A stretch of DNA of 64,000 nucleotides, taken from NCBI GenBank assembly GCA_023630585.1, contig CM042544.1:10986756-11050755 (forward strand), given 5' to 3'. The notes beneath the pieces are model-generated. The model saw nothing but the letters and a program-made list of their open reading frames with translations, had not been told where the DNA came from and searched no databases. Position 1 is the first letter of the stretch; the number at the start of each line of letters is the position of its first letter. The DNA is from Cranoglanis bouderius. Taxonomy: Eukaryota; Chordata; Actinopteri; Siluriformes; Cranoglanididae. The translations under genes were made by a program, and so were the position numbers. Positions 11,640 through 23,014 of the stretch are shown piece by piece.

Positions 11640-11793
11640 AGAGAGCGCGAACACAGTCCCCCACTATCAGAAATTATGCAGTCGAGATTCCCATATTTGG
11701 GGAATTCGCAAAGGTCAGCACAGCCTGAGTGCAATGGCTGAGCCTCGCCTTGGGCCAACCACCTTCTTGATCATGGTATTGCCCCTGCCAGGT
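11640..11793 (-). pseudogene. U1 snRNA pseudogene, nearly full length
   Basis: The minus strand aligns along almost the whole of vertebrate U1 snRNA. It contains ACCTGGCAGGGG near the 5' end, ATACCATGATC, GCGAGGCTCAGCCATTGCAC, TGTGCTGACC, CTCGACTGCATAATTT and the terminal GGGGGACTGTGTTCGCGC stem. The first six nucleotides are missing or replaced, which removes part of the 5'-splice-site recognition sequence. Several substitutions fall in stems, and no snRNA promoter element is evident. Directly downstream in the same orientation is the SINE head, so this looks like a chimeric retrocopy rather than a gene. Confidence 0.85.
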
Positions 11794-12542
11794 GGGATCT
11801 CTGTGACTTTGATCATGGCCTGGTTGTTGGTGTCAGAAAGGCTGGTTTGAGTATTTCAGAAACTGCTGATCTCCTGGGATTTTCACACACAGCAGTCTCT
11901 AGAGGTGCAAAAAACAAAAAACACTGAGGGAGTGACAGTTCTCTGGGTGGAAACGCCTTGTTGATAAGAGAGGTCAGAGGAAAATGGCCAGATTGGTTTG
12001 AGCTCCCAGGAAGGATATAGTAGTTTAATAATCACTCTTTACAATTGTGGTGAGCAGAAAAGCATCTCAGCATGCACAAAACATCGAACCTTGAGGCGGA
12101 TGGGCTACAACAGCAGAAGACCACATCAGGTTCCACTCCCGTCAGCCAAGAACAGGAATCTGAGGCCATCATGGACACAGACTCACTCAAACTGGACAGT
12201 TGAAGATTAGAAAAAAAAAAGGAAAAAAAAAAATCACCTGGTCTTTTTCCAGTTGATGTGTTGTGCGTTCTGAGATGCTTTTCTGCTTACCACAGTTCAT
12301 TCTGATGTTTGATGTGAACATTAACTGAAGCTGTTGACCTGTATCTGCATGATTTTATGCACTGTGTTGCTGCCACATGATTGGCTGATTAGACAACTGC
12401 ATGAATGTGCAGGTGTTCCTAATAAAATGGATAGTGAGTGTATATAATAGACCATCCTATAAAACCTCAACTAAGTTAACCAGGCTTGTAATTGTACCTT
12501 TCTGGTTACCACATCTTTTGTATGTGTATCTTCTATCACACA

Positions 12543-12724
12543 AGTTCGCAAACCTGGTCCTGGAGCACCTTCTGTCCAAACGTTAGCGTTTGCCCTGCGT
12601 TTGCCCACACACCTACCCACAAGCACACTTCAAGAGATGTGTTAAAGAATTAGCTGATTGGTGAGCAGTAAAAACACTAAAATGTGCAGGACAGAAGTAC
12701 TCTAGGACCAGGGTTGGGAATGTG
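12543..12724. mobile_element. hAT-like MITE relic
   Basis: Ends are inverted copies: AACCTGGTCCTGGAG at the left and the inverse CTAGGACCAGGGTTGG at the right, enclosing about 150 bp. Ends resembling CAGGGTTCCCAACCCTGGTCCT are typical of short teleost hAT-derived repeats. Related but more decayed sequence occurs near 15368-15510 and 38870-39045. Confidence 0.55.
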
Positions 12725-13032
12725 TGATCTATGATGTAGATTTTTATATGGAAAGACAACCTTGATTTCTAGGCCACCTCACACCTGTCACCAAAATGGA
12801 ATTTCTTCTAATAAATCAGTATTCCATGCTGATTCTAATAAATTCCACAGCCATTTAACACAGAATAACCCAGTAATTTCAATATTATAAACCTTTTACA
12901 TATAACTTATTATAATAATTTATGCAACAGGCAAAATGTAGTTTTACATGGCATAACCTGTTCTTACTCAACTGCACATCTTAATATAAAACCTTTGTAG
13001 AAATAAACAGTATTTCAGTACAATTTACATAT

Positions 13033-16000
13033 CTAATGCCTACGCTTCCTTCTGTGGTCTCCTGGTCTGCCCCGACATGGCCTCTGGGCATTTGTCTCAG
13101 TTGCTGATTCAGGCTGGGAAGTGCCATCTAAAATATCCGGGGGTAGGGGTACAGAAGTAGCAGCTGTTGATATTTGTTCACTTGCATTTTGAGGAATTTG
13201 TTGTTCAAGCTCCTGGGATAAAATTTGCTGTGGCAGATCTTCTTGTTGTTGTCGATGCTGCAAATGTTCTTGGGACAATCGTTGCGGAAGCGGATGCTGT
13301 GGAATTTGGTGATGCGGAGGATGCGTTTGCTGCTGCTGCTGCATTTCAAGAAGGCCCAAAAGTCTCTGCAAGAGCACATTATTTTGCTGTAAGCTGATTG
13401 TCAGAGCCTCTTGTGAGGCCACAAGTGTCCGCATGTCATGCCTGAAACCTTCGCCAAACTCCCTTAAGTTCTGCTCGAGACGATCTCCAAGCTGCACGGC
13501 TGCTTCCCCGAGTCCCCGAAGTTCATCCTCCAGCCAGGAAGTGCGTGAAGGAGGAGGCTCAATGGGGCCCTGATGAGCTCCAAGTGATGGTTCTGGACTT
13601 GGCTGAGGAGTACCATTCAGGAAGGGGGCACTATAGAGCGGTGAAGGAGGAAGCCAGCGCTCAGAAGTTGGGGCCGGGACTATTCCTAACCCAAGGCCTA
13701 ATCCTAGTTTGTCTTCCATGCTGTTATCTACACCTTCACAACTGGTTCCTTCCTCACCTTCCTGCTCATGAGACTCATCCTCCTTTTCAAAGCCATCTCT
13801 TTCTGAACCATCCCCTGTAACTGAAACAGAAGGAAACTCATAAACTTTCCCTAGTTTAGAACACCACGTAACATGGCAATACACTAAAACAGAAACACTG
13901 GTAGTGAAAAACATTTATTCAGAAACGCAGAAGGGGGTTTTAAAGTGGCCAATTCAATGGACTGGGAAGTTATAAAATTTGTTCATGTAGAAAGAGGGGT
14001 GGCATGGTGGCTCAGCGGGTACAATTTCCGCATCAGTAGTCCCTGTATGGGGAAATATTTCCAAAGGTATACTCATGTTATTACACCAAATAAATAAAAT
14101 AAACGACATGTGCAAAAATACTGTACTGGAAAAGAAAAGGCAATAAACTGAACAATGCAAATATAATTTTCATGCAAGGGGTTAACCATCCTCACCTGGA
14201 TCAGTGTCAGACAAACAGGTGAAACTGGCCTTTCCCCTTGTACTCAATTTTTGTCGGGCTTGGTGAAACCTGGGGCTCAACTGGCTAGGCCCTCCCAGAA
14301 CTGCACTCCCTCTACTGGATGGAAGCCATGAGCGGAACCTTGCATCTGCCAGCTTTCCACCGTTGCGTCTCTTCAGGTCGTCCCAACGTTTCTTTACTTC
14401 CCGAAGGGTGCGTGGGACTCTGGATACAGCGTTCACACGCTCCAAGATTCCAGCCCATATTCGCTCTCTCTCACGCCGCCTGAGTCTGCCGGCCGGGCCG
14501 AACAATTCCCCTTCGCACCGGGTTACTTCTGAGACCAGCACCTCCAATTCAGCACCGCTAAACCTACTCTTTCTTTTACCTGCACCCCCTGAAGCCAGCG
14601 CTGCTGAAACACCTCTGTCTGATGGTGAAAGGCAAATGTATTAAACATGTTGCTGTATACTGGGAGTATTTCTACAAAGCAGGCCATAAGTGAGCTGAGA
14701 GTAAACAGTTACCATAACAGTTGCTCGGTTTACCAGGGTGGAAAATATTAACTAATTTCTTACATGTTAAAATTTGGTATGAGAGCTGGACTTTTATTGT
14801 TATTTTATAAAAATAACCAGATTAGCAATGGTGACATGTTGGTTAATAAAGTGCATTCGGTCTAATATTTAAATCTTATTTATGGTAAGTAATAAAGACC
14901 AACAATTGCTGACATAAAACTCAAGATCACGATAAAAAAAAAATGTGTAAACAAAGTGGAAATGTCGATAAAGACAAGCAACACACTTTTGTGTCTGCAA
15001 ACACTACATTTGTAGTTAGCCATTAAGTAATCAAAAAACATGGTACAAAAAATACAAATATAACGAATAACAAATCTGCTTAGTAATTTGTTATGGGACA
15101 TAAAAGAAAAATGCACACCACTACAAATTAATGTCTTATAAAAGACCTTGTAGTAGCCTCATCTGACCCCCAATCTTTAAAGCTGCCAGTAGAACCTTTG
15201 TCCATCAGGGTATACAATATACCAAGTAGACAGGCCATGAAGCGGCCGGGCCAATCACACTGACTTCACACTGTGGTGTTTTACTGTATTCATGGTGTTA
15301 TTTCGGCTTTGTGAGAAAACACTCCCCACAACCTATAATGGCATTTGAGGATTAACCAGGTCATGGGATCGAGGATCTCAAATTCAGGTTCTGGAGGCCT
15401 GCATGCTTTAGTGTTTATCCTGCTCCATCACAATCAAATCACCTGATAAAGGCACTGATGATTAGAGGAAAAGACAGATGACTACATTGCTGAAGGCCAG
15501 CACCTCAGACTTAATCTGTTGCTAATACTGAAATAAGAAATAAGCAAAAGAATGAATGGGGAACCACATATTAAAGCAGTAGCATGAGAGTAGTCCTGTC
15601 ACAATTATTAGATAAATCACCTAATCACAGTTATTTATGCCAGGTACAAGTGTTAGTGTCCACGATTGTATATTTATAGATAACTATATGTATAGTCTGT
15701 AAATATGATGATACATTTCAATTAAATCCCTGCACTCTCATATCACTCTCAGTCAAAGGCTTTGGTCTATGGACTACTGACCTACTAACTTGTAGATCAT
15801 AAGATTTAGTTCATTAGTAAAGAATAGTGCATTACTTATTTACATACAAATGGATAACAAATTAAAGCTAGAGGTTGCTAGAAAGCTAGAGTCATTCCTG
15901 TCATTCAGGTGCTGCTGATGAGCTTTGCAGTTGCATTCACTGACTGAAGACAAGACTGACTCTTGTATGAGCAACTCAGCAAATAGCCCTGATATATGAT

Positions 16001-19000
16001 TATCAAACACAGATTTCATGTAGGATTATATATTTGTGTGTCACTGCCTTTTTAATCATTCAAGAATTGTAGCTTCCCTTGAGTCAGTACATTTTTTTCT
16101 TTCCTTGAGTCAGTAATTTTTTTTTGCTTCCCTTGAGTCAGTAAATTCTCCGGTTATAACAGAGATTCATTCCTCTCTTGTTCCGCATACGAGTTGAGTC
16201 AATGAGTTTAATGAGTCCATTTTGCGTTAAATTGGTCTCAGTGGAGATTTGCAGCCATTGAGTGCATACAGTGGTAGTCTACGGTGGGTTGGGTGTGAAA
16301 ATGAGTCAAGCACACACACAATAATTTTATAACATAACACAACATAGCAATGATCATTAACTATTTTTACAGTGCTCAAGCTGTTTTTGTCTGTCTTATG
16401 GTGGTATGATCAGGCTGCACATCTGGGCAGACTGAAACACAATAAACAAAACTGAATTAATGATTTAACTGAATGGACTCAAATGACTTGAGTCACTAAA
16501 AGGAGTTCGGTTGTACTGCGCACTTTCTCCACAAGTGCCCATTCAACAGACGTTTAGAGAGAATTTAGACCGCACCTCAAACCTCATAAGTGTAGTATGT
16601 TCACAGTATTACACAAGTGTTATGAGAATAAAGAAATATTGCACACATCTACATGAGTACAAGCTACATGCTGCTGTGTAGACTACTGTCTACCTGCATC
16701 TATGGCACTGCGTATCTCCAACACCATGAGACACAAACTAACCCACTGCCTCTAGCTAGAGGCCAGAAGTTTGTGGACACCTGACCATCACACCTATAAG
16801 CAGACCCGTTGCCGCAAGGTTAAAAGCAAACAATATGTATAGAATGTCTTTATATGATGTAGCATTACAATTTCCCTTCACTGGAACTAATGGACCCAAA
16901 CATATTCCAGCATGACAATGCCCCTGTGCACAAAGCGAGCTCCATGAAGACATGGCTTGCCAAGGTTGGTGTGATAGATCTCAAGTGGAAACTTTTGCCC
17001 ATATAGTGTATCTATAACATAGAGTATAGAAAACAAAACTGTCACTGCTCGTTACTTCCTATGTGTATGTTTTTATTACCTGATCTGTATTTTGGGTGCA
17101 TTTTATTATCTACTCTGTGTATTTATTCTCCAGCCTGTCAAAATGTTGAGCTGAACAATGTTAGAATGTTAGCGAAAACACAGAATAAGTAATATACACA
17201 CCAAGACAAGCAGATGCCCCCGATCACTCATTCTCACCCAATACACTTGAGTCTGAAATACTAAAATAGAGAAACAAACACCTCATGTTAGTCACTAGCC
17301 AGCTATCATGAATTCCCTTGCTAAACAACTGTGCAATGATACAAAATCCACAAATTTGCTGACTATCATCTCTAGCTTCACACCAAATTACAGAAAAAAA
17401 GTGGTATCAGTTAAGCAAAAAAAAAAAACAAACAAAAAACGAAACACCCATTTGATTTATTTAATCTCTCATGCTCTTAACTCTCTCATTCCTGGATCAA
17501 AGCTGGACATCTTTTGTGTCTGCAGTAGGGGAGTGATGTTTCAATATATCTGAGCTGGTGTTTGATGTACAGTACTGTACAAAAGTTTTAGGCACCCTAA
17601 TTAGAATCAAGTGCGAAAGTCTCCAGAAGAGCTGTGGCTGGTTCTGCAAGCTGCTCAATAAAACTTACCAGCTCATTTCCTTATAAAACTGCACAAATTG
17701 TACCAGAGACTACTATTTTTATTATTTTAATATTTTTGTCACACCAAATATTGACTTTGTTTCATTTACTACTGTTTACTGCTCTTTACGGTATTTTTTT
17801 TTAAAAATGTAAAAACATTTAATTTCATTATTTTGAAGGCATCTTTGCTCTACAGCATTTCTCTGCATGTGCCTAAAACTTTTGCACAGTACTGTATATA
17901 CACAAATTTCCTGTTAATTCTCAACCGACTGCCCAGACACAGTGCTGACTTCGAACTATTATTACAGGATTGTCCGGGTGACTTACATCAGGTCAGCAAC
18001 ATCATTATTATTATTACTGAAGGGTTTTTTTTTTGTCCACTGACTCAATAATGTTTTACACAGTACAGCATACAAAGTTTTACTAAGGTGTTGAGTCACC
18101 ATGAGCTGCCCGAACAGCTTCAATGTGCCTTGCACAGATTTAGGATTCACAGTAGCTGGAACTGGATGGGAGGTATGGAAGATCATTCTTCCACAGGATA
18201 TAATCTAAACTCATGTCATCATAGGATGAAGCTGATCAGACAGAGTAATTTTGTATGCTCTTCTCTCTAAGTGGACCCAAACCATTCCAGCACACTGACT
18301 TCCACAGCATAACACAAACTTTTTGCCTTTGTCAAATTTTTTGTCACCCATCTATAGTTACTGCTACAGTAAATCTAGTAACAATTTTGGGTACTTCAGT
18401 AAAATGTTTTTAGTTATATAACAGTCCATCGATTTGACTGGATAAGCAGCATTCCAAGAGTGCTGGTATTTAGTATAACAGCACTGGGACATTTCACTGT
18501 GTATCACTCTGCTTGTCGGTGTTCGCTACGTACAATTCCAATTCTACCAATAGTTCATTACACTGAAATTGTTACTACACTTACTACGGGGTGTCAGTCA
18601 GTCCACTCTATCCATCTGTGACTTCTGTGGGAACCATTTTGCCATATTGTGTCTGAAATGTCAGTTAGTTGATATTAAATTCTTGTTCATAGAACTGTTG
18701 TATAAAAGCATTATTACACTCACAATCGTGCTGACGTAAGGTAATATGAAATCAGCTGAAAAGACAATTAAATAATTAATTGCTGTTTTATCCATGGCAA
18801 TAGATTATCTCATATACTTTTTTTTTTAAATTGTGACAGGCCCAAGTGAGAGTTAAAGGAAACATTTAGTGAAAGAATGCTTGACTGTAGACTGTCTTAA
18901 ACCTATCACTGTGTAGACATATTGTATTGTAACTGACCTGTGTGACTGACTAGGTTTAAACAAATTAATACTTTTTCTAGTAAACATTCTGTGAACGAGT

Positions 19001-19317
19001 CATTGTGAACAACCACAATGGAAAAAGCCTACTGGCAGCTTCAAAGTGCTTAAATTATTTGATCGGTGCAGCTTACTTTGTTGAATGGGTATCAGTTCAT
19101 CAGAAGCCACTCCAGGAGCAACAATGTTGGGATGCACGACCACAACGTTGAAAGGCAGGCCAGCATGATCGCAGCTGCCTTCGGAGTCATCGTCTTCACG
19201 GGGGAAGCCGTCCTCCGAGATACGACCTCCGAAGGCACCTTCAGGAGACTCCACTTTAATGTGCATGGGAGGCGAGCGCTCATACAGCAACCCGCCCTCC
19301 TCATAATACTCACTCAT
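13033..19317 (-). CDS. Myb/SANT-like DNA-binding domain protein (three coding exons, 483 aa)
   Basis: Exons on the minus strand are 19317-19077, 14618-14196 and 13820-13033, with donors A|GTAAGC and G|GTGAGG and acceptors CATCAG| and TTTCAG|. Phases agree (both introns phase 1) and the total is 1452 nt, 484 codons with the stop. Exon 1 encodes an acidic N-terminus with a SUMO-type IKVE site. Exon 2 holds a trihelix/Myb-SANT-like domain (from KRKSRFSGAELEVLV through REVKKRWDDLKRRNGGKL) of the kind found in MYPOP, NAIF1 and Harbinger-derived proteins. Exon 3 encodes an acidic stretch, a Pro-rich stretch, an amphipathic helix that may form a coiled coil (around LGDRLEQNLREFGEGF), a Gln/His-rich stretch and a basic C-terminus RGRPGDHRRKRRH that could serve as a nuclear signal. 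Likely a nuclear transcription regulator. The exact orthologue is not assigned. The first intron is 4.5 kb and TE-rich. Confidence 0.85.
13994..14045 (+). mobile_element. Truncated tRNA-SINE head
   Basis: GGGTGGCATGGTGGCTCAGC followed by GGGTACAATTTC resembles the head (A-box region) of teleost tRNA-SINEs. It lies in the second intron of the Myb/SANT-like gene. The rest of the SINE is absent. Confidence 0.5.
14650..16079. other. Intron sequence of the Myb/SANT-like gene, no gene seen
   Basis: Mostly AT-rich. A decayed hAT-MITE-like segment (TTCAGGTTCTGGAGGCCTGC) lies near 15380-15500. No exon-like frame fits the splice phases of the gene. Confidence 0.5.
16080..16495. promoter_or_regulatory. 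Cluster of six AP-1/TRE heptamers (TGAGTCA)
   Basis: TGAGTCA begins at 16080, 16106, 16134, 16195, 16302 and 16489. The first three lie in 26-28-bp tandem repeats of CCTTGAGTCAGTA plus a T-run. The cluster is intronic in the Myb/SANT-like gene. The surrounding words (AAATGACTTGAGTCACT and similar) resemble a teleost hAT-type repeat, so the motifs may be transposon-borne. Enhancer activity is not shown. Confidence 0.45.
16755..17009. mobile_element. Tc1/mariner-like MITE, same family as 1680-1965
   Basis: Left end GGCCAGAAGTTTGTGGACAC and right end AACTTTTGCCCATATAGTGT are diverged inverted copies. The interior keeps a compressed, non-coding version of the family's transposase region. No intact frame. 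Confidence 0.7.
17570..17894. mobile_element. 325-bp MITE with near-perfect 26-bp TIRs and TA flanks
   Basis: The left end is CAGTACTGTACAAAAGTTTT followed by AGGCAC. The right end is the inverse, with one mismatch in the CAAAAG region. TA flanks lie at 17568-17569 and 17895-17896, marking a Tc1/mariner-type insertion. Too short to encode anything. A half copy lies at 35459-35662. Confidence 0.8.
18060..18320. mobile_element. Tc1-like transposon relic
   Basis: Conserved blocks such as CCCGAACAGCTTCAATGTGC, TCATCATAGGATGAAGCTGA and GTGGACCCAAACCATTCCAG occur in the order seen in a teleost DNA-transposon family. Large deletions separate them and no transposase frame remains. Confidence 0.5.
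18321..19076. other. Intron sequence, no feature supported
   Basis: AT-rich with a T-run near 18820. I see no exon, RNA or repeat that I can name. Confidence 0.45.
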
Positions 19318-19369
19318 GGGTCACAGCCAATGCAGTGCCATTCACAAAAGTGCCATCACACTCAACCAT
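19310..19369 (-). promoter_or_regulatory. Candidate upstream ORF overlapping the Myb/SANT-like start codon
   Basis: An upstream ATG at 19369-19367 opens 19 codons in a different frame. Its TGA stop (19312-19310) lies just past the main ATG at 19317, so the two frames overlap. Such an arrangement usually lowers main-frame translation. It matters only if the 5' splice acceptor lies upstream of 19369, which the sequence does not settle. Confidence 0.4.
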
Positions 19370-20041
19370 GACTAGTGTCCACTGAGTGTGCACATTGCAT
19401 GATTTGCCTTAATTAAAAGTCATAGTTCCAGATACAGAGGACACAGACTGTCTTTCAACATAAGTGGCTTTGGACCAATTGGGGATACATATATTCTGCA
19501 AAAAGAAAATAATAAAACAAAATAAAAATACTGGACTAAAGTTCACTGTGTGACCCTGTCTCAGAACTCACAAAAATTAACATCCACCTTTAAATGTTAA
19601 AAAAAAGAAAAAAGTCTATATATAGAGGTAATCGAGATAAAAAGGGTGTTATGCAGCAGGAGGCAGCGCCAATACTGAGCAATCGAGCTCATCTCATGAA
19701 ACTCGGATCTGAAAACAAGGGATAAAATCTGAGCTGATAAAACCGAATATACATCAAAAACAAATCAAAACCAATAAACAACACAACACAGCCAGAGTAA
19801 CACACCCAAAAAGGTGAATTAAACCATGGGCTGTGTTTAATCTGTCGCACCAGTGCTCCTTTATTTTGCACCACATCCGCAATGGATGGTCATCCGGCAT
19901 AAATTAGCTAAGCTAACTGCTAGCCAGCAACCGTAGCCAGAGCTTGTAACTGGCAAATGAACACTGCTGACTGACTAAAACCGTGTTCACGGTAACTATC
20001 AAAAACATAGTTTTGTCTGAATAAGCGAGGTCGTTTCTCAC

Positions 20042-20170
20042 CTTTATGCCGCTGGTTTATAACTCACAAAAAGAATAAAAAATCTACCTTAAAAACGAAA
20101 ATCTATGTTGAAAATCTTTTGGGGCTACATGTACACAGTCGGAGAGCTGTCGCAGAAATGTGACGTCACG
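20042..20170 (-). promoter_or_regulatory. Predicted noncoding first exon and CRE promoter of the Myb/SANT-like gene
   Basis: The minus strand has a good donor AAAG|GTGAGA with GT at 20041-20040. About 120 bp upstream is a perfect palindromic CRE, TGACGTCA (20161-20168), in a CpG-containing stretch. The position fits an untranslated first exon spliced to the ATG exon at 19317. The transcription start is not determined. Confidence 0.5.
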
Positions 20171-21464
20171 TCGGCCCTGACGCCTGTTCATAACAATGAG
20201 CTACACTGTACATTTCCTAAGAGTCGACAACAGAAAGAACAGTTGTCATTAATTGAATTATTATTATGGCAGAATATTTCGTTCATAAATGTAAATATAG
20301 TCATTCTAGGCCTGTATTGACAGTCTTTGAAACTGAAGCCAAACAAGAGACTCTTTTCAAAAAAAAAAAAAAAAAAAAAAAACTGCACTTTTTTCAGAAT
20401 TCTTTTGTAATTCTGTCTGTCCCCATGGCCTCTTTCCTTTTCCTTTTTTGTCTTTGATTTAATTTACTCTGCATATATCTTTTTCTGTTTCAATGCTTTG
20501 TTACATTTGTAATGGTGAATTTCTGTAATGAATGTTTCTATGTTGTATAATGTATTTTTGCAAATAAAAAAATCACAAGAGTCTGATAACTAGAAATGTT
20601 ATAAATCTATTTAATAAACTAGAACAACAATGAATTTTATATAGAAATACTACACCATAGAATGCAAGAACTTACTTACGTATTTAAATCATAGGTCCAT
20701 TTTTCAAAAGAACGGACTTGTAGATAATCAAACATAAAAACTCTCTGCTCCTTTGGCAGATGTTGGTTCCCACACAAGCCATGTTCCAGTGGTCTTTTCA
20801 GGATTTGAATGTGATAAGCCTTATTTTTTTCCATTAGAGCTTTGACCTTGCAACTAAACAGTAAATAGATAAGTAAATCAAATAAAATAATAATAATTAT
20901 ATTTATTATATTATTTAATTTTGGAATTACTGTTAGTAAATAATACATAATATGTGTTGGGCCCATAATGTAGCTCTTCTGCAAGTGTCTTTTTTTTTCT
21001 TTTTTTCTTTTTTTTTTAATAAAAAAAAATCCTTACTCAGTCAGGACTTTCCAGTTCCCTTCCTCAAAAGGAACAGTGACTTGCTCTAACACACATGATT
21101 TATTTCTTCAAGGAAATGGTAGTGGGGTTATGAACAATTACAGTTAATTAATTTACTGGAAAATACTAAATGCTAATTCTGTGAAGTGTGGACAGAAAAC
21201 CATAGTTCTAATAACGTGCAATAATGTGTAATACACTATCTGCAAAACAATCAAATCCATTGCATTGGTTGTATTAGACTATGCTTCATTAAAAATAAAA
21301 GATTATGAATTAAAATGAAAGAATAATAATTTCATTAAATAGATTATATGCTCTAAATATAGCTGTAAATTTATCTTTGCATGGCAATGTTTGTCCATCT
21401 GCACATTCTCAAGCAGGCTAATAATTAATTTGTGGATTTAAATAATTCAGAGATAAGAAAAAAA
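20171..21464. other. Intergenic region upstream of the trypsinogen gene, no other gene seen
   Basis: Contains an A-run of about 23 at 20360-20382 and T/A-rich tracts near 20990-21030. Short frames here are low-complexity translations of these tracts. Confidence 0.5.
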
Positions 21465-21472
21465 TATAAAAA
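21465..21472 (+). promoter_or_regulatory. TATA box of the trypsinogen gene
   Basis: TATAAAAAG lies 55 bp upstream of the start codon at 21520. Initiation about 30 bp downstream would give a 5' UTR of roughly 20-30 nt, short like other trypsinogen leaders. Confidence 0.75.
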
Positions 21473-21519
21473 GCTATATTTTCCACATAGTTTTCTGCTG
21501 ATCATCACTGACTCCAATT

Positions 21520-22623
21520 ATGAAGTGGACCATTTTGCTCTCTCTGTTTGCAGTGGCATGTATGTTCCTATTGTATATTTCTGTTTCGCATATTAATAGA
21601 ATTTGTTGAGATTTATTTTGCTCCATATTCTGGTTAATATACATGATTATGGCATATTTGTGGATGTTGCAATGATGTTTGTAATATATAATCTGTAATT
21701 ATTATCTTTCTTTCTTCTCTCCCCTACAAAGTCACTGCGCCTGTTGATGAGGAGGATAAGATTGTTGGAGGTTATGAGTGCAGAAAGAATGGCGTGCCCT
21801 ATCAGGTGTCTCTGAATGCTGGATACCACTTTTGTGGAGGCTCTCTGATTAGCAATCTGTGGGTCCTCTCAGCTGCTCATTGTTATAAATCGTAAGTAAA
21901 GTCCTTTTCATTCTCTTACTTACTCTCTTAAGCTCTGTAACCTAATCAGGGACACGGTGGATCCTGAGCCTATCCTGGGAACCCATTCTCATGCTCTGGT
22001 ATCCTGCTGATGTCAGTTGTGCGTGTATATGTGAGTACAAATGACAGATAGAAGAAATGTGAAGGTGACTAAATCACTATTTTTTTTATATTTAGTATTG
22101 AGTAATTTAGTCAAATTTAATAATTTCCAGCAGATGTAGTATTGCTCCACATACAAGAAAATTTGTAACTCAAACAGAGGGTTAATACCTGTTTCCACTG
22201 AAGTATAGAGCATTTTCATCCTATTCCCAACAGAGATTGTATATACAGGATTACTAAGACTCTTATGTCCTTTTAATTAGGCGTGTTGAGGTGCGTTTGG
22301 GTGAGCACAACATTGATGCCAACGAAGGAACAGAGCAGTTCATTAGCTCGGCAGCGGTCATCAGGCACTCCAGTTACAACAGCAACACTCTCAACAACGA
22401 TATCATGCTCATCAAGCTTAGCCGGGCTGCCACCCTGAATAGCTATGTGGCAACTGTTGCTTTGCCCTCCGGCTGCGCTTCTGCTGGTACAGTGTGCCTG
22501 ATCTCTGGATGGGGAAACACCCTCAGCAGTGGCAGTAAGTGCTCACTTATACTTCCTTTAGGATGACATAGTACTTCTTACCTAAGCAAGTTTCCCCTTC
22601 TTACTACATAAGCATAAGAAGGA

Positions 22624-22667
<44 letters not shown>

Positions 22668-22972
22668 GAATAAGAATAATAAAATAAGAAGAATAACTGC
22701 CAACAGCTTACCAAAATTGGCTCATTATGAACACTACATTATGGAGAAAGCAATGTGGTTGTAACAACTGTGACTAAAATAGGCTACCATATTTCTTTTA
22801 AAAGCAAACTACCCTTCCAACCTGAGGTGCTTGGATGCCCCAATCCTGAGTGACACCACGTGCAGAAATTCTTACCCTGGTCAGATCACTTCCAACATGT
22901 TCTGCGCTGGCTTCATTGAGGGAGGCAAAGATTCTTGCCAGGTAATGAGATCATGGCTCGAACAAGTCTATC

Positions 22973-23014
<42 letters not shown>

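Larger units (their letters stand above)
11303..12440 (+). mobile_element. Tc1-like transposon, decayed, interrupted by a U1-SINE insertion
   Basis: Both ends carry inverted copies (CATTCATGCAGTTATCTAA on the left; its inverse near 12400) and TA flanks at 11301-11302 and 12441-12442. The plus strand retains transposase fragments, for example the HTH-like stretch near 11830-11900 and the RRMGYNSRRPHQVPL segment near 12090-12150. The frame stops at an A-rich tract near 12211, after which the sequence turns into an inverted copy of the 5' region. The copy cannot encode an active enzyme. Confidence 0.8.

Noticed and set aside
11640..11793. Functional U1 snRNA gene
   Set aside because: The 5' splice-site-pairing end is missing, stems carry substitutions, no snRNA promoter is evident, and it is fused to a SINE inside a Tc1 element.
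13128..13820. Other frames overlapping the third Myb/SANT-like exon (83, 76 and 91 codons)
   Set aside because: Shadows of the Gln- and Pro-rich coding exon in other frames.
20188..20457. Poly-Phe and poly-Lys frames around the A-run at 20360
   Set aside because: Low-complexity translations of a homopolymer.
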